A stretch of 64,000 nucleotides of DNA from Chelatococcus sp. YT9 (GTDB taxonomy: Bacteria; Pseudomonadota; Alphaproteobacteria; Rhizobiales; Beijerinckiaceae), in assembly GCF_018398315.1 (NCBI RefSeq), contig NZ_JAHBRW010000001.1, forward strand, positions 3,170,501-3,234,500. The letters are read 5' to 3'. A model generated the notes under the pieces. It was not told the origin of the DNA. It did not search any database and worked only from the letters and a program-made list of their open reading frames with translations. The translations under genes and the position numbers were made by a program. The stretch's first letter is position 1. Every line of letters begins with the position of its first letter. Of the stretch, positions 26,089-35,584 are shown in pieces.

Positions 26089-28722
26089 CTAGTCGAGTGA
26101 ACGTCCGGCGATATCGGACACATCGGGGGATAGACCTTGCGTAGCGGCCACGCGGCGGAGCGCTGCCTCTGCCTTGCCGCGACGGACCGGCTCCAGGATT
26201 CGCCAGGTCCGGAAGGCGGTCAACAGCCGCGCCGCGACCTGCGGGTTGCGCGGATCAAGCGCTAGCACGGTGTCCGCGATGAGATCGTAGCCGCGGCCAT
26301 CTTCTCGGTTGAACTGTGTCGCGTTGGTCATAGCAAAACTGCCGTAGAGCGACCGAATGCGATTGGGATTACCCATCGAGAATGCCGGATGGCGCGCAAG
26401 TTCGGCAATGCGGTCCAGGATGTCCTCCTCGGGAATGGCGGCTTGCAGGGCGAACCATTTGTCGAGAACGAGGGGATTGTCCCGGTAGCGTGAGGCGAAG
26501 GCGGCCAGCGCCTCCTCGCGGGCCTTCCCAGGTATCAACGCAAGGACGGCGAGGGCACCGAACCGCTCCGTCATGTTGTCGGCGTGTTCGAACTGGCCAA
26601 CAGCTAGCATTTCTCCTTCGGCTGGATCGCCCGCCGCGAGAAGATCGAGCGCGGTATTGCGCAGGGAGCGGCGGCCGGCGCTCCCGGCGTCGGGGCTATA
26701 GGCGCCGGAAGATTGCAGCGCTGCATGGAGAGCTTTGAGACGGGGCGCCAGCTCCGCGCCCAGTGCCCGCTTCACGGCACGCCGCGCCTCATGGATCGCG
26801 GTCGGATTAATATCTCGGCCGATATCCCGGGCGATGTCGGCCTCGCTTGGAAGCGCAAGAACCTGCGCGGCAAAGGCGGGATCCTGGGTGGCGTGCTGAT
26901 CGAGGAAATGCCCGAGCCCCTTGCCGAAGGCGGCTTCAAGATTCTCGCCGCGCATCGCCGCCCGGATGTGCCGTGTCGCCAGTGTCTGACCGGCTTGCCA
27001 CTGGTTGAACGGGTCACTGTCGTGGCTGAAAAGGACGAGAAGGTCATCGTCGCTGAGGCTGGCTTCGAGCCGCACTGGCGCCGAGAACCCCCGCAGAAGC
27101 GAGGGTACGGGTCGTTCGGGAAGGCCGGTAAAGGTGATGGTCGCGGTTTCCTTGTCGAGCACAAAGAGCCCGTTCTCGTCGACGGACGCCTCGTTCGTGG
27201 TCACGATCGGCAACTTGTCGCCTGAGGCACCGACAAGGCCGAGGACAACCGGGATTACCATTGGAACTTTGGTCGGTTGGCCGGGCGTGGGCGGCGTGAC
27301 CTGCCGGAGAGTGAGACGGTAGGTGCCGTTCGAAGCCTCATATTGCCCCGAAGCGGTTACGACCGGCGTGCCGGCCTGCTCGTACCATTGCGAGAAGTGA
27401 GCGAGATCACGGCCGCTCGCCTCTGCGAAGCAGCCGAGGAAATCTTCGATTGTGGCCGCTGTTCCGTCGTAGCGGTTGAAATAGAGATCCATGCCCCGTC
27501 GAAAGGCTGCCGCGCCGATCAGAGCACGCAGCATGCGCACGATCTCCGCGCCCTTCTCATAAACGGTGGCCGTATAGAAGTTGTTGATTTCTCGGTAAGT
27601 CCTCGGACGGACTGGATGGCTGAGCGGCCCGGAATCCTCAGCGAACTGCTGGGTGCGTAGAGTGCGGACGTCCGCGATGCGCTTGACCGGGCGGGAACGC
27701 TCGTCCGATGAAAACTCCTGATCGCGGAAGACGGTCAGCCCTTCTTTCAGGCAGAGCTGGAACCAGTCGCGACAGGTGATGCGATTGCCGGTCCAATTGT
27801 GGAAATATTCGTGGGCGATGACGGTCTCGATGCCAGCATAGTCGGCATCGGTTGCCGTATCGCTGCTGGCCAGAACGTATTTATCGTTGAAGATATTGAG
27901 CCCCTTGTTCTCCATCGCGCCCATGTTGAAATCCGAGACGGCGACGACATTGAACACATCGAGATCGTATTCCCGTCCAAAAGCCTTCTCATCCCAACGC
28001 ATGGAGCGCTTGAGGGCATCGAGCGCATAGGCTGCTCGATCACGCTTGCCAGCCTCAACATGGATCGCGATCTGGACCTTACGGCCGCTGGCCGTGACGA
28101 AATCCTCTGCGAGAGTGTCGAGCGTGCCGCCAACGAGTGCGAAGAGATAGGCAGGCTTGGGGTGCGGGTCATGCCAGATGGCATAGTGGTGGGTGCTGCC
28201 GGGGATATCGCCACGCTCGACGAGATTGCCATTGGCGAGGAGCAGGGGAGCATCGGCGCGCTCGGCCTCCAAGCGTGTGGTATAGACCGAGAGCACATCC
28301 GGGCGGTCGAGGAAATAGGTGATCCGGCGAAAGCCGTCGGCCTCGCACTGCGTGCAGTAATTGCCGCCGGAGCGGTAAAGCCCCATGAGTTTGGTGTTGG
28401 ACGACGGGTTCACCACCGTCTCGACGGTCAGGCTGAAGCTTTCAGGTAGCGGACCACGCACGATGAGACCCTGAGCATCGGCTTGATAGCGCTCCGAGGC
28501 AAGCGGCGTGCCATCAAGAGCAATGGATGCGAGGGAAAGCTCGTCGCCTTGAAGGACAAGCGGTGCGTCAGCCTGCCCGGCCGGGTTGCGGCGCAAGGAC
28601 AGCTCCGCGCGGACTTTCGTTGCGGTCGGATCGAGAAGGACGTCGAGGGCGACCGTGTCGATGAGAAAATCGGTAGGGCGATAATCTTCCAGGCGGACGA
28701 TCGGAGCGGTCTCAGTGCGCAT
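26089..28722 (-). CDS. pepN: aminopeptidase N (M1 family)
   Basis: This 877-residue zinc aminopeptidase has the substrate motif GAMEN (FNMGAMENKGLN). The zinc site is HEYFH at 304-308 with the third ligand E327 (LKEGLTVF), the same spacing as Escherichia coli PepN. Downstream are YEKGAEIVRMLR, with the catalytic Tyr, and a long helical C-terminal domain. It removes N-terminal residues from peptides in the cytoplasm. It lies 44 nt after the cation transporter gene on the same strand, so the two may be co-transcribed, and a clear terminator follows it. Confidence 0.96.
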   Translation of the reverse strand: MRTETAPIVRLEDYRPTDFLIDTVALDVLLDPTATKVRAELSLRRNPAGQADAPLVLQGDELSLASIALDGTPLASERYQADAQGLIVRGPLPESFSLTVETVVNPSSNTKLMGLYRSGGNYCTQCEADGFRRITYFLDRPDVLSVYTTRLEAERADAPLLLANGNLVERGDIPGSTHHYAIWHDPHPKPAYLFALVGGTLDTLAEDFVTASGRKVQIAIHVEAGKRDRAAYALDALKRSMRWDEKAFGREYDLDVFNVVAVSDFNMGAMENKGLNIFNDKYVLASSDTATDADYAGIETVIAHEYFHNWTGNRITCRDWFQLCLKEGLTVFRDQEFSSDERSRPVKRIADVRTLRTQQFAEDSGPLSHPVRPRTYREINNFYTATVYEKGAEIVRMLRALIGAAAFRRGMDLYFNRYDGTAATIEDFLGCFAEASGRDLAHFSQWYEQAGTPVVTASGQYEASNGTYRLTLRQVTPPTPGQPTKVPMVIPVVLGLVGASGDKLPIVTTNEASVDENGLFVLDKETATITFTGLPERPVPSLLRGFSAPVRLEASLSDDDLLVLFSHDSDPFNQWQAGQTLATRHIRAAMRGENLEAAFGKGLGHFLDQHATQDPAFAAQVLALPSEADIARDIGRDINPTAIHEARRAVKRALGAELAPRLKALHAALQSSGAYSPDAGSAGRRSLRNTALDLLAAGDPAEGEMLAVGQFEHADNMTERFGALAVLALIPGKAREEALAAFASRYRDNPLVLDKWFALQAAIPEEDILDRIAELARHPAFSMGNPNRIRSLYGSFAMTNATQFNREDGRGYDLIADTVLALDPRNPQVAARLLTAFRTWRILEPVRRGKAEAALRRVAATQGLSPDVSDIAGRSLD

Positions 28723-28766
28723 TGCGTTTCTCGAATGATCCGTGCAGTGATGGCGGAGCTGTTGGT

Positions 28767-30224
28767 TTAAGTCGGGTGTCCCATCGACAGGCGCAATGGT
28801 TCGGTCGCGAGCGGCTCCGCATGGCCTACGACGCGGCAGATCTCCGGATGATCGGCACGCACCAGCCGTTCGAGCACGTCCACCTGTTCATGGACCTCTG
28901 CGACGTTGAGCGCGCCGTCGGCGCGGCAATGATAGTTCACGACGAGCCCGGCAGGCGTTTCGCGCACACGGACGCTGTGCACCTCACGGATGGCTTCCGT
29001 CGCCGTTGCCTGTTCGGCCAAGGCAAGCGCGACGCGCGCAACGGTTGCTGCGTCCGCCTCCCGGCCGTCCAGTTGCGGCACCAGAGGTTCGATATGGCTT
29101 TCCACCTCGACGTCTGGCCCCAGCTCGTCCCGGATGGCGATTTCGACGCGGCTCGCGATCTTATGGGCCTCTCCCAGTGTCAGTCGCTGGTCGACCTCGA
29201 GATCGAAGCTGACAGACAGGCGGCGGGCGAGACTTTGCACTGTGACATGGTGCAGGGGAACCCGCAGGCGTGCCGCGATCAGCATGACGCGCTCCATGAC
29301 GGTCTCGTCATCAAGCTGCACCGGATTGGTCGTCACGGTAAAGAGCGAACCGGGATGCTCCCCATCCAGCGCCTCACGCACGCGATCCTTCAGGGCTTGC
29401 ACGCTTTCCAATGGCAGGGTGCGCGAAACCCGAACACCGACCTCACCGATGACATGCGCGCCCGCCGGACGCACCCGGACGTGATCGACACCGACCACGC
29501 CCGGTAGCGCCTCCACTTCGGCCGCTATGCTGTCGCCCAGTCCTTTTGGCGCAGTGTCGAGCAGGGTGTTGATAGTGCGCCGCGCAAGCCTGAAGGCGGC
29601 GATGGCGATGAAGACTGAAACGCCGATGGCGATGATCGGATCTGCTTGGGAAAAACCGAGCTGAGCTGCGGCGATGGCGATCAACACGAAAATCGAATTG
29701 ATGAGATCAGAGGAGAAGTGGAGGGCGTCCGCGGCCAGCGCCTCGCTGTTGGTCTCGGCGGCAACCTTTCTCAAGGTCCACCAGCGCCATCCATCCACAA
29801 CTATCGAGCCGACAAGTACGGCGACCGCTATCCATGAGAAGAGGATCTCGGTCTGTCCGCTCATGAGCCGCCGAATTCCCTCGTAGGCAACGGCGCCGGA
29901 CAGCAGGAACAGGAAGGCCGTTTCGATGAGCGCCGATAGGGATTCGAACTTGCCGTGGCCGTAGTGATGTTCGTCATCGGCAGGCTTGTGGGCCGCGCGA
30001 ATGGCGAGCCATGTCATCGTCGTCGCGGCAATATCGAGGAGGCTGTTGGCGGCATCAGAGATGAGCGCCAGCGAGCCGGTCGTGAAGCCGGCAAAACCCT
30101 TCGCAAGGGTAAGAAGGGCCGATACAAAGATGGAAACGAGGGCGACGCGCTCCTTACGCCGCTCGGTGGCGTTGATCTCGGCCGCGTTTCCAGCCGATAG
30201 GGAAGTTCCAGTCGCCCTATTCAT
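28767..30224 (-). CDS. cation diffusion facilitator with extended C-terminal domain
   Basis: This 485-residue protein is called from ATG 30224 (MNRATGTS), where the family sequence begins; an upstream extension to 30389 has no homology and runs across the divergent gene's start. Six membrane helices carry the metal motifs LISDAANSLLD and ADALHFSSDLINS (HxxxD) and an EHHYGHGKFE loop. Cation diffusion facilitators export Zn, Mn, Fe or Co by proton exchange. The cytoplasmic part is about 220 residues rather than about 90, and reads as three tandem ZT-dimer-like units (starting near GLGDSIAAEVEALPG, TVMERVMLIAARLRV and DAATVARVALALAEQ). Metal specificity cannot be called. Confidence 0.9.
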   Translation of the reverse strand: MNRATGTSLSAGNAAEINATERRKERVALVSIFVSALLTLAKGFAGFTTGSLALISDAANSLLDIAATTMTWLAIRAAHKPADDEHHYGHGKFESLSALIETAFLFLLSGAVAYEGIRRLMSGQTEILFSWIAVAVLVGSIVVDGWRWWTLRKVAAETNSEALAADALHFSSDLINSIFVLIAIAAAQLGFSQADPIIAIGVSVFIAIAAFRLARRTINTLLDTAPKGLGDSIAAEVEALPGVVGVDHVRVRPAGAHVIGEVGVRVSRTLPLESVQALKDRVREALDGEHPGSLFTVTTNPVQLDDETVMERVMLIAARLRVPLHHVTVQSLARRLSVSFDLEVDQRLTLGEAHKIASRVEIAIRDELGPDVEVESHIEPLVPQLDGREADAATVARVALALAEQATATEAIREVHSVRVRETPAGLVVNYHCRADGALNVAEVHEQVDVLERLVRADHPEICRVVGHAEPLATEPLRLSMGHPT

Positions 30225-30301
30225 GGCACCTATACCGGAGAGGAGTTTGACAGAAAGCCATCGAGGCTGTCCTGTGTGCAGATTCTTTGGAGGGATGCCA
30301 G

Positions 30302-30742
30302 ATGCGCTATGTGCACACAATGGTTCGCGTTGCGAACCTGGAAGACGCGCTCGACTTCTACTGCAATAAGTTCGGCTTGGTTGAAACACGCCGGACCGAA
30401 AACGAGAAGGGCCGTTACACGCTGGTCTTCCTGGCTGCCCCGGGAGACAAGGCGGCTGTGGAGAAGAACCGCGCGCCGGAGCTGGAGCTTACCTACAACT
30501 GGGATCCGGAGGTCTACTCCGGCGGTCGCAACTTCGGTCATCTTGCCTATCGCGTCGACGATATCTATGCGTTCTGTGACCGGCTGATGAAGGCCGGCGT
30601 CACTATCAACCGCCCTCCGCGCGACGGTCATATGGCATTTGTGCGCTCACCGGAAGGAATCTCGATCGAGATTCTGCAGGAGGGCGACGCCCTGCCTCCG
30701 CAAGAGCCATGGGCTTCGATGCCGAACACGGGCAAGTGGTAG
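30302..30742 (+). CDS. gloA: lactoylglutathione lyase (glyoxalase I)
   Basis: This 146-residue protein is called from ATG 30302, behind GGAGGG at 30289-30294. Sequence [20 protein letters not shown], then [23 protein letters not shown] and [10 protein letters not shown] place the four metal ligands H5, Glu in LELTYNW, His in FGHLA and Glu in IEIL as in E. coli GloA. It converts the methylglyoxal-glutathione hemithioacetal to S-lactoylglutathione. It is divergent from the cation exporter, with 77 nt between the starts. Confidence 0.93.
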   Translation: MRYVHTMVRVANLEDALDFYCNKFGLVETRRTENEKGRYTLVFLAAPGDKAAVEKNRAPELELTYNWDPEVYSGGRNFGHLAYRVDDIYAFCDRLMKAGVTINRPPRDGHMAFVRSPEGISIEILQEGDALPPQEPWASMPNTGKW

Positions 30743-30937
30743 CACGCTGCGGGCCGGAGGGCGTGATCCGCATGGGCTGGCGGGCGCGCTCCAATCTGCG
30801 GTCAATGGAGCTTCTTCTGTGTGCATGGGAACGCCACGAGCTGCGGATGCAACGTGGCGGCAATGTGATCGGCAGGGGGATGCCGGCCTCGAAACGGTTT
30901 GATTGCGGGGAGCCATTCATGAAAGGGGTGGGGGCGG

Positions 30938-31984
30938 ATGTCCGTCAGGCAATTTGGTGAGATTGAAGGTACGCCGGTTTGGGAGATCACAATTCGCTCT
31001 TCCGCCGGCGCAGAAGCGAAGATCCTCAGCTGGGGGGCTGTGGTCCGCGACATGACAGTGCCGCTGCAGACCGGCGCAAGGCAACGCGTCGTGCTCGGTC
31101 TGAACACCATCGACGATTATCTCGCGCATTCGCCCCATATGGGGGCGATCGCCGGACGCTGCGCCAACCGTATTAGCAATGGCCGCTTCAAGATCGGCGA
31201 CGCGACCTATGAGCTCGAGCGCAACTTCCGAGACAAACATACGCTCCATAGCGGCAAGAGTTTTGGTAAATCACTGTGGCAGCTAGCCCACCGTGATCGC
31301 TCCAGTGTGACCCTGACCTATGTCTCGCCGAACGGCGACAGCGGCTTTCCCGGGACGGTGACGACGACCTGCACCTACCGGCTCTTAGAGCCCGCCACGC
31401 TGAGGGTGGAACTCACGGCGACCACAGATGCGCCGACGCCGGTCAATCTTGCTCACCATTCCTATTTCAATCTGGACGGATCACCGTCCATCCTCGACCA
31501 CCGTCTCACGGTTTCAGCGGATTTCTACACGCCGACTGACGCCGAGCTGATTCCAACCGGCGAAATCCGGACTGTCGGCGGCACACCTTACGATTTTCGG
31601 TCCAATCGTAGTGTCCGCTTTCCGGACGCAGAGACGGGCGCGCCCTATGCTTATGATGCGAATTTCGTTCTGAGGCGCGATCGTATCGAGGCTGCCGGTT
31701 GGCTTGATCTCTGGCTCGCCCATGCCGCGAAGTTCTCGTCACCGATCACGAAGCTTGCGCTTGACGTATGGACGACCGAACCTGGCGTGCAAGTCTATGA
31801 CGGCCGTAAGCTGGATGTGCCAGTGCCTGGGCTCGACGGGGCGACGTACAAGGCGAGCGCGGGGTTGTGCCTCGAGCCTCAGCACTTCCCCGACAGTCCT
31901 AACCGGCCGCATTTTCCCTCGATAATCTTGCATCCAGAGGACGTCTATCGTCAGATTAGCGAGTATCGGTTCCAATCGGCCTGA
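30938..31984 (+). CDS. aldose 1-epimerase (galactose mutarotase family)
   Basis: This 348-residue protein has the family motifs CANRISNGRF, TLHSGKSFGKSLW, VNLAHHSYFNLDG (catalytic His) and LCLEPQHFPDSPNRPHFPS, whose Glu is the catalytic base. It interconverts alpha and beta anomers of aldoses. With the PfkB kinase two genes downstream it suggests a sugar-use cluster. The 195 nt before it contain no convincing gene. I leave the symbol empty because galM and mro cannot be distinguished here. Confidence 0.92.
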   Translation: MSVRQFGEIEGTPVWEITIRSSAGAEAKILSWGAVVRDMTVPLQTGARQRVVLGLNTIDDYLAHSPHMGAIAGRCANRISNGRFKIGDATYELERNFRDKHTLHSGKSFGKSLWQLAHRDRSSVTLTYVSPNGDSGFPGTVTTTCTYRLLEPATLRVELTATTDAPTPVNLAHHSYFNLDGSPSILDHRLTVSADFYTPTDAELIPTGEIRTVGGTPYDFRSNRSVRFPDAETGAPYAYDANFVLRRDRIEAAGWLDLWLAHAAKFSSPITKLALDVWTTEPGVQVYDGRKLDVPVPGLDGATYKASAGLCLEPQHFPDSPNRPHFPSIILHPEDVYRQISEYRFQSA

Positions 31985-32013
31985 TCGGCGCGGGACTGCA
32001 CGAAGGGATGCCC

Positions 32014-32487
32014 ATGAGCGACGACGATCACTTTCTGCAATATGCCGCCGAGTTGTCCCGGCGGCCGCTGAGCGGAACGGTTGGCGGGCCTTTTGGTGCG
32101 GTCGTGGTTCGTGATGGGCGCATCATCGGAGAGGGGATCAATGCCGTTACGGCAACCAATGATCCCACCGCCCATGCGGAGGTCGTCGCCATTCGCGCGG
32201 CCTGTGCGGCCGAGGACAACTTTTCCCTCGCCGGCGCAACGGTTTATACCAGCTGCGAGCCATGCCCGATGTGCCTGGCCGCGTGCTATTGGGCACGCGT
32301 GTCGAGGATCGTTTTCGCTGCGACGCGCGCCGAGGCCGCCGCCGCGGGCTTCGACGACGCCTTCATCTATGATGAGATCCCCAAGGCAGCTGAAGCGCGG
32401 ACCCTGGCGATGGAACACCGCCCCAATGATACTGCCACGGATACCCTTGCCGCGTGGCTGGCGAAAGCGGATCGCATCGCTTATTAG
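32014..32487 (+). CDS. nucleoside/guanine deaminase family protein
   Basis: This 157-residue protein of the cytidine deaminase superfamily has the zinc site HAEVVAIRAAC and TSCEPCPMCLAACYWA, where HAE supplies one ligand and the proton shuttle, and PCxxC two more. GGPFGAVVVRDG and the tail resemble Bacillus GuaD (guanine deaminase) and related tRNA- or dCMP-type enzymes. I chose ATG 32014 behind AAGGGA; ATG 32008 is two codons upstream. The substrate is not certain; guanine is the best guess from the sequence after the zinc motif (ARVSRIVFAATRAEAAAAGF). Confidence 0.85.
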   Translation: MSDDDHFLQYAAELSRRPLSGTVGGPFGAVVVRDGRIIGEGINAVTATNDPTAHAEVVAIRAACAAEDNFSLAGATVYTSCEPCPMCLAACYWARVSRIVFAATRAEAAAAGFDDAFIYDEIPKAAEARTLAMEHRPNDTATDTLAAWLAKADRIAY

Positions 32488-32540
32488 AGGCGCGCACCCG
32501 GCCGGCTGAATCGCTGAGGGGCAACCGTGGGAGGATTGCG

Positions 32541-33482
32541 ATGGCATCGTTGCAGCGCGAAGCATTGGATATTCTTGCTTTCGGCGAACCTCTGATGGAA
32601 TTCGCCGAGACCGAGCGGCAGGGCGAGGCGCTTTACCTGCCGGGTTTTGGCGGCGACACCTCGAACGCGGCTATCGCGGCGGCGCGCATGGGTGCGCGCG
32701 CGGGCTATTTCACGGCTGTCGGGAGTGATGCCTTCGGCCAGAAATTCCTCGACCTTTGGGACCGGGAGAACGTTGACCGCTCCCGAGTTAAGGCGGTGCC
32801 GGGCACTCGGACGGGCGTCTATGTCATCAGCTACGGCCCCGACGGCCACCTGTTCAGCTACTATCGCGCGGGTTCAGCCGCGAGCCTCGTCACACCCGCT
32901 GATCTACCGCTCGATCTCATCGCATCCACGAAGATCCTCCATCTCTCCGGGATCAGCCAGGCCATCTCCACGACCGCGGCCGATGCGGGTTTTGCCGCGA
33001 TTCGTCATGCGAAGGCGAACGGCACGACCGTGAGCTATGACACCAATCTCCGCTTGAGCCTTTGGCCGCTCGACCGCGCCCGCGCCGTGATCCACGCGGC
33101 GGTTGCGCTGTCAGATATTGCAAGGCCCGGCTTGGACGATGCGCAGCAGCTGACCGGCCTCGATCGCGCCGAGGACATCTGCGACTTCTATCTCAATCTG
33201 GGATGCCGGATCGTGGCTCTGACGCTCGGCAAGGAAGGGGCCATGGTGGCAATTCCTGGCGAGCGCCAGGTCATCGCATCAAAGACGGTCGATGCGGTGG
33301 ACGCGAGTGGTGCTGGGGATGCCTTCGGTGGCGCTTTCCTGGCGGAATGGCTGCGCTGTGGCAACCCGTTTGCTGCCGCCGAGTTCGCCAATGCCGCGGC
33401 CGCCCTCTCGACGCTCGGGAAGGGTGCGGTCGCACCGTTGCCCTATCGCCGCGACGTCGAAGCATTCTTGAAAGGAAAATAG
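32541..33482 (+). CDS. PfkB-family sugar kinase (2-keto-3-deoxygluconate kinase-like)
   Basis: This 313-residue protein is called from ATG 32541 behind GGGAGG. The N-terminal glycine motif GGDTSNAAIAAARMG binds the sugar. The C-terminal DASGAGDAFGGAFLAEWL contains the GAGD anion hole with its catalytic Asp, and NLRLSLWPLDRAR is typical of KdgK-type members. It phosphorylates a sugar or sugar acid with ATP. Together with the aldose epimerase it suggests hexose or uronate breakdown, but no dehydratase or aldolase is nearby, so 2-keto-3-deoxygluconate is only the likely substrate. Confidence 0.85.
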   Translation: MASLQREALDILAFGEPLMEFAETERQGEALYLPGFGGDTSNAAIAAARMGARAGYFTAVGSDAFGQKFLDLWDRENVDRSRVKAVPGTRTGVYVISYGPDGHLFSYYRAGSAASLVTPADLPLDLIASTKILHLSGISQAISTTAADAGFAAIRHAKANGTTVSYDTNLRLSLWPLDRARAVIHAAVALSDIARPGLDDAQQLTGLDRAEDICDFYLNLGCRIVALTLGKEGAMVAIPGERQVIASKTVDAVDASGAGDAFGGAFLAEWLRCGNPFAAAEFANAAAALSTLGKGAVAPLPYRRDVEAFLKGK

Positions 33483-33634
33483 GCTCTCATAGAAGGGGTG
33501 CCTTGACGCATCCTCGACGAGCCGTCGCGCCGGCCCAGGACGAGCGAAGGCTGCGGCACCAAGTTTGCACAGCGTATCTCTGAGACGATCGTTGTCCCGG
33601 TTTGGAACAACCGCCAGCGGGAAAAGGAGATGCC

Positions 33635-35143
33635 ATGTCGGTCTCGTTGCAGCTTTTGAACCGGAGTCCGGATCTCGCCGACGAAACCGTTGCGGTTCCG
33701 GTGGGAGCAGGCGCTGACCTTACGCCGCTGGTGCTGGATCTCGACGGCACGCTCTTGCGTACAGATTTGCTGTACGAGTCCCTCGTTGCATATCTCAGGC
33801 ACAATCCCTGGGGTTTCTGGCGGATTTTTGGCTGGGTCGCCAAGGGCAAGGCCAATCTGAAACGGGAGCTGGCAAAGGCTGCGCCGCTCGATCTCGAGAG
33901 CCTGCCCGTCAATGAAGAGGTCGCAGCCTATGCTGCGGAGGCTCGTGCCACCGGCCGTGATGTCTATCTCGCGACTGCGGCCGATGGAGACCTCGCCCAC
34001 CGGATCGCGGCACGTTTCCCCTTCCTGAGCGGCATCATAGCCAGCGACGGGATCACGAACCTCAAGGGCGTGCAAAAGGCTGAAGCCCTTGCTGCCCGGT
34101 TCCCGCAAGGTTTCTCCTATGCGGGGGATTGCCGTGCCGATCTTGCTGTTTGGCGCAAGAGCAGTGAGATCCTGTTGGTCGGCGTATCCCCCGGTGTCGA
34201 GAAAACCGCCCGCACGATCGCCGAGCCCGCCGCCATTTTTCCTCCGTCCCCGACCGGATTTAGGCTTTATGCGAAGGCGCTCCGCCTTCACCAGTGGGCA
34301 AAGAACCTTCTCATTTTCGTGCCCCTGATCCTTGGCGGAAAGACGTTCGATATTGCTGCCTGGAGCACGACAGCGGCGGGTTTCCTGGCGCTCGGCCTTC
34401 TGGCGTCAGCCACCTACCTTCTGAATGATCTGAGCGATCTGCCCGATGATCGCCGGCACTGGTCGAAGCGTGAGCGGCCACTCGCGAAGGGCAGTCTGCC
34501 TATTCGCACGGCATTGATCCTCGCGCCACTGGGGCTCCTCGCCAGCTTCTCCATCGGTGCGATCCTTGGGCCCGCCGCCGTTGTGATGCTGGGGCTCTAC
34601 CTCGCCTTGACGCTGGCCTACTCGCTGCGTCTGAAGCGTGAACCGATTGTCGACGGCTTTGTACTTGCCTGTCTGTTCACCTTGCGGCTGGGGTTCGGCA
34701 TCGTGCTCGCGCAGGTCGTGACCTCGCCGTGGCTGCTGACTTTCTCGATGTTCCTCTTCCTGTCGCTCTCCTTCGCCAAAAGGCACACCGAGGTGGAACG
34801 CATGGTCCAGCACGGCCTTAAGAAAGCCGCCGGGCGTGGCTACCGGGCGGGTGATGGCCCGCTACTTCTGGCCGTTGGGGCGTCGGCGGGCGTCGGCTCT
34901 GTGCTCGTCATGGTGCTCTACCTGATCCAGGAAGCATTCCCTGCCGGCTATTACACGAAACCGGCCTTCCTCTGGGCGTTTCCCGCGGTTCTCTTCCTTT
35001 GGGTCGGCCGCGTTTGGCTGCTGTGCCAACGTGGTGAGCTCAAGGATGATCCCGTGGCCTTCGCCCTTAAGGATCGCACGAGCATCGCCCTGGGCGGCGT
35101 CATGGCCGCGGCCTTCCTGGCCGCGCATCTCGGGCCGTTCTGA
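33635..35143 (+). CDS. HAD-UbiA fusion prenyltransferase
   Basis: This 502-residue protein is called from ATG 33635 behind AAGGAG. Residues 1-200 are a HAD phosphatase domain with DLDGTLLRTD (nucleophile Asp) and the late acidic motif GDCRADLAVW. Residues 210-502 are a UbiA-type membrane prenyltransferase (LHQWAKNLLIFVPLI, then NDLSDLPDDRRHWSKRERPLAKG with the NDxxD site and about eight helices). Such fusions resemble decaprenyl-phosphate phosphoribosyltransferases plus a phosphatase in one chain, as needed for lipid-linked pentose synthesis. GtrA follows three bases later. The substrate is inferred from family and context only. Confidence 0.85.
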   Translation: MSVSLQLLNRSPDLADETVAVPVGAGADLTPLVLDLDGTLLRTDLLYESLVAYLRHNPWGFWRIFGWVAKGKANLKRELAKAAPLDLESLPVNEEVAAYAAEARATGRDVYLATAADGDLAHRIAARFPFLSGIIASDGITNLKGVQKAEALAARFPQGFSYAGDCRADLAVWRKSSEILLVGVSPGVEKTARTIAEPAAIFPPSPTGFRLYAKALRLHQWAKNLLIFVPLILGGKTFDIAAWSTTAAGFLALGLLASATYLLNDLSDLPDDRRHWSKRERPLAKGSLPIRTALILAPLGLLASFSIGAILGPAAVVMLGLYLALTLAYSLRLKREPIVDGFVLACLFTLRLGFGIVLAQVVTSPWLLTFSMFLFLSLSFAKRHTEVERMVQHGLKKAAGRGYRAGDGPLLLAVGASAGVGSVLVMVLYLIQEAFPAGYYTKPAFLWAFPAVLFLWVGRVWLLCQRGELKDDPVAFALKDRTSIALGGVMAAAFLAAHLGPF

Positions 35144-35146
35144 CCG

Positions 35147-35584
35147 ATGCCCGCCCTGGATGCATCGCCTACAATGGGGTCTGGACGCGGGGAAGAACTG
35201 CGGCGTCTCCTGCGGTTCCTCGTGCTTGGCCTGGCGGCTGCTGCGGTCAACTGGCTCGTGCGCTTCCCGCTCTCTTGGTTCATGCCTTTCGGCGCCGCTG
35301 TGGCCCTCGCCCAGGTCATCGGGATGACGGCCGGTTTCACGCTCTACCGGGCCTATGTTTTTCCGGCCTCGGATCTGCCCCTCAGCCGCCAGGTGATGCG
35401 CTTCGTCGGCGTCAATTGCATCAGCGGTGTGCAGGTCTGGCTGATGACCATGGGCCTGGCTGCGTTGCTTCCCTGGCTGGGCCTCGGCTGGCAGCATGAG
35501 GCCATCGCGCACGGTATATCGATCGGCGTAGGCGCCGGGACGAGCTATGTTGGGCACAAGTTCCTGACCTTCAGGCGAAGGTGA
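35147..35584 (+). CDS. GtrA-family membrane protein
   Basis: This 145-residue, four-helix protein (LLRFLVLGLAAAAVNWLVRF, then GMTAGFTLYRAYVF and GTSYVGHKFLTFRRR) is of the GtrA/DPMS-flippase family. GtrA proteins move polyprenyl-phosphate-linked sugars across the inner membrane. The start lies three bases after the HAD-UbiA stop, so the two should be translated together, consistent with making and then flipping a polyprenyl-phosphate sugar. Confidence 0.88.
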   Translation: MPALDASPTMGSGRGEELRRLLRFLVLGLAAAAVNWLVRFPLSWFMPFGAAVALAQVIGMTAGFTLYRAYVFPASDLPLSRQVMRFVGVNCISGVQVWLMTMGLAALLPWLGLGWQHEAIAHGISIGVGAGTSYVGHKFLTFRRR

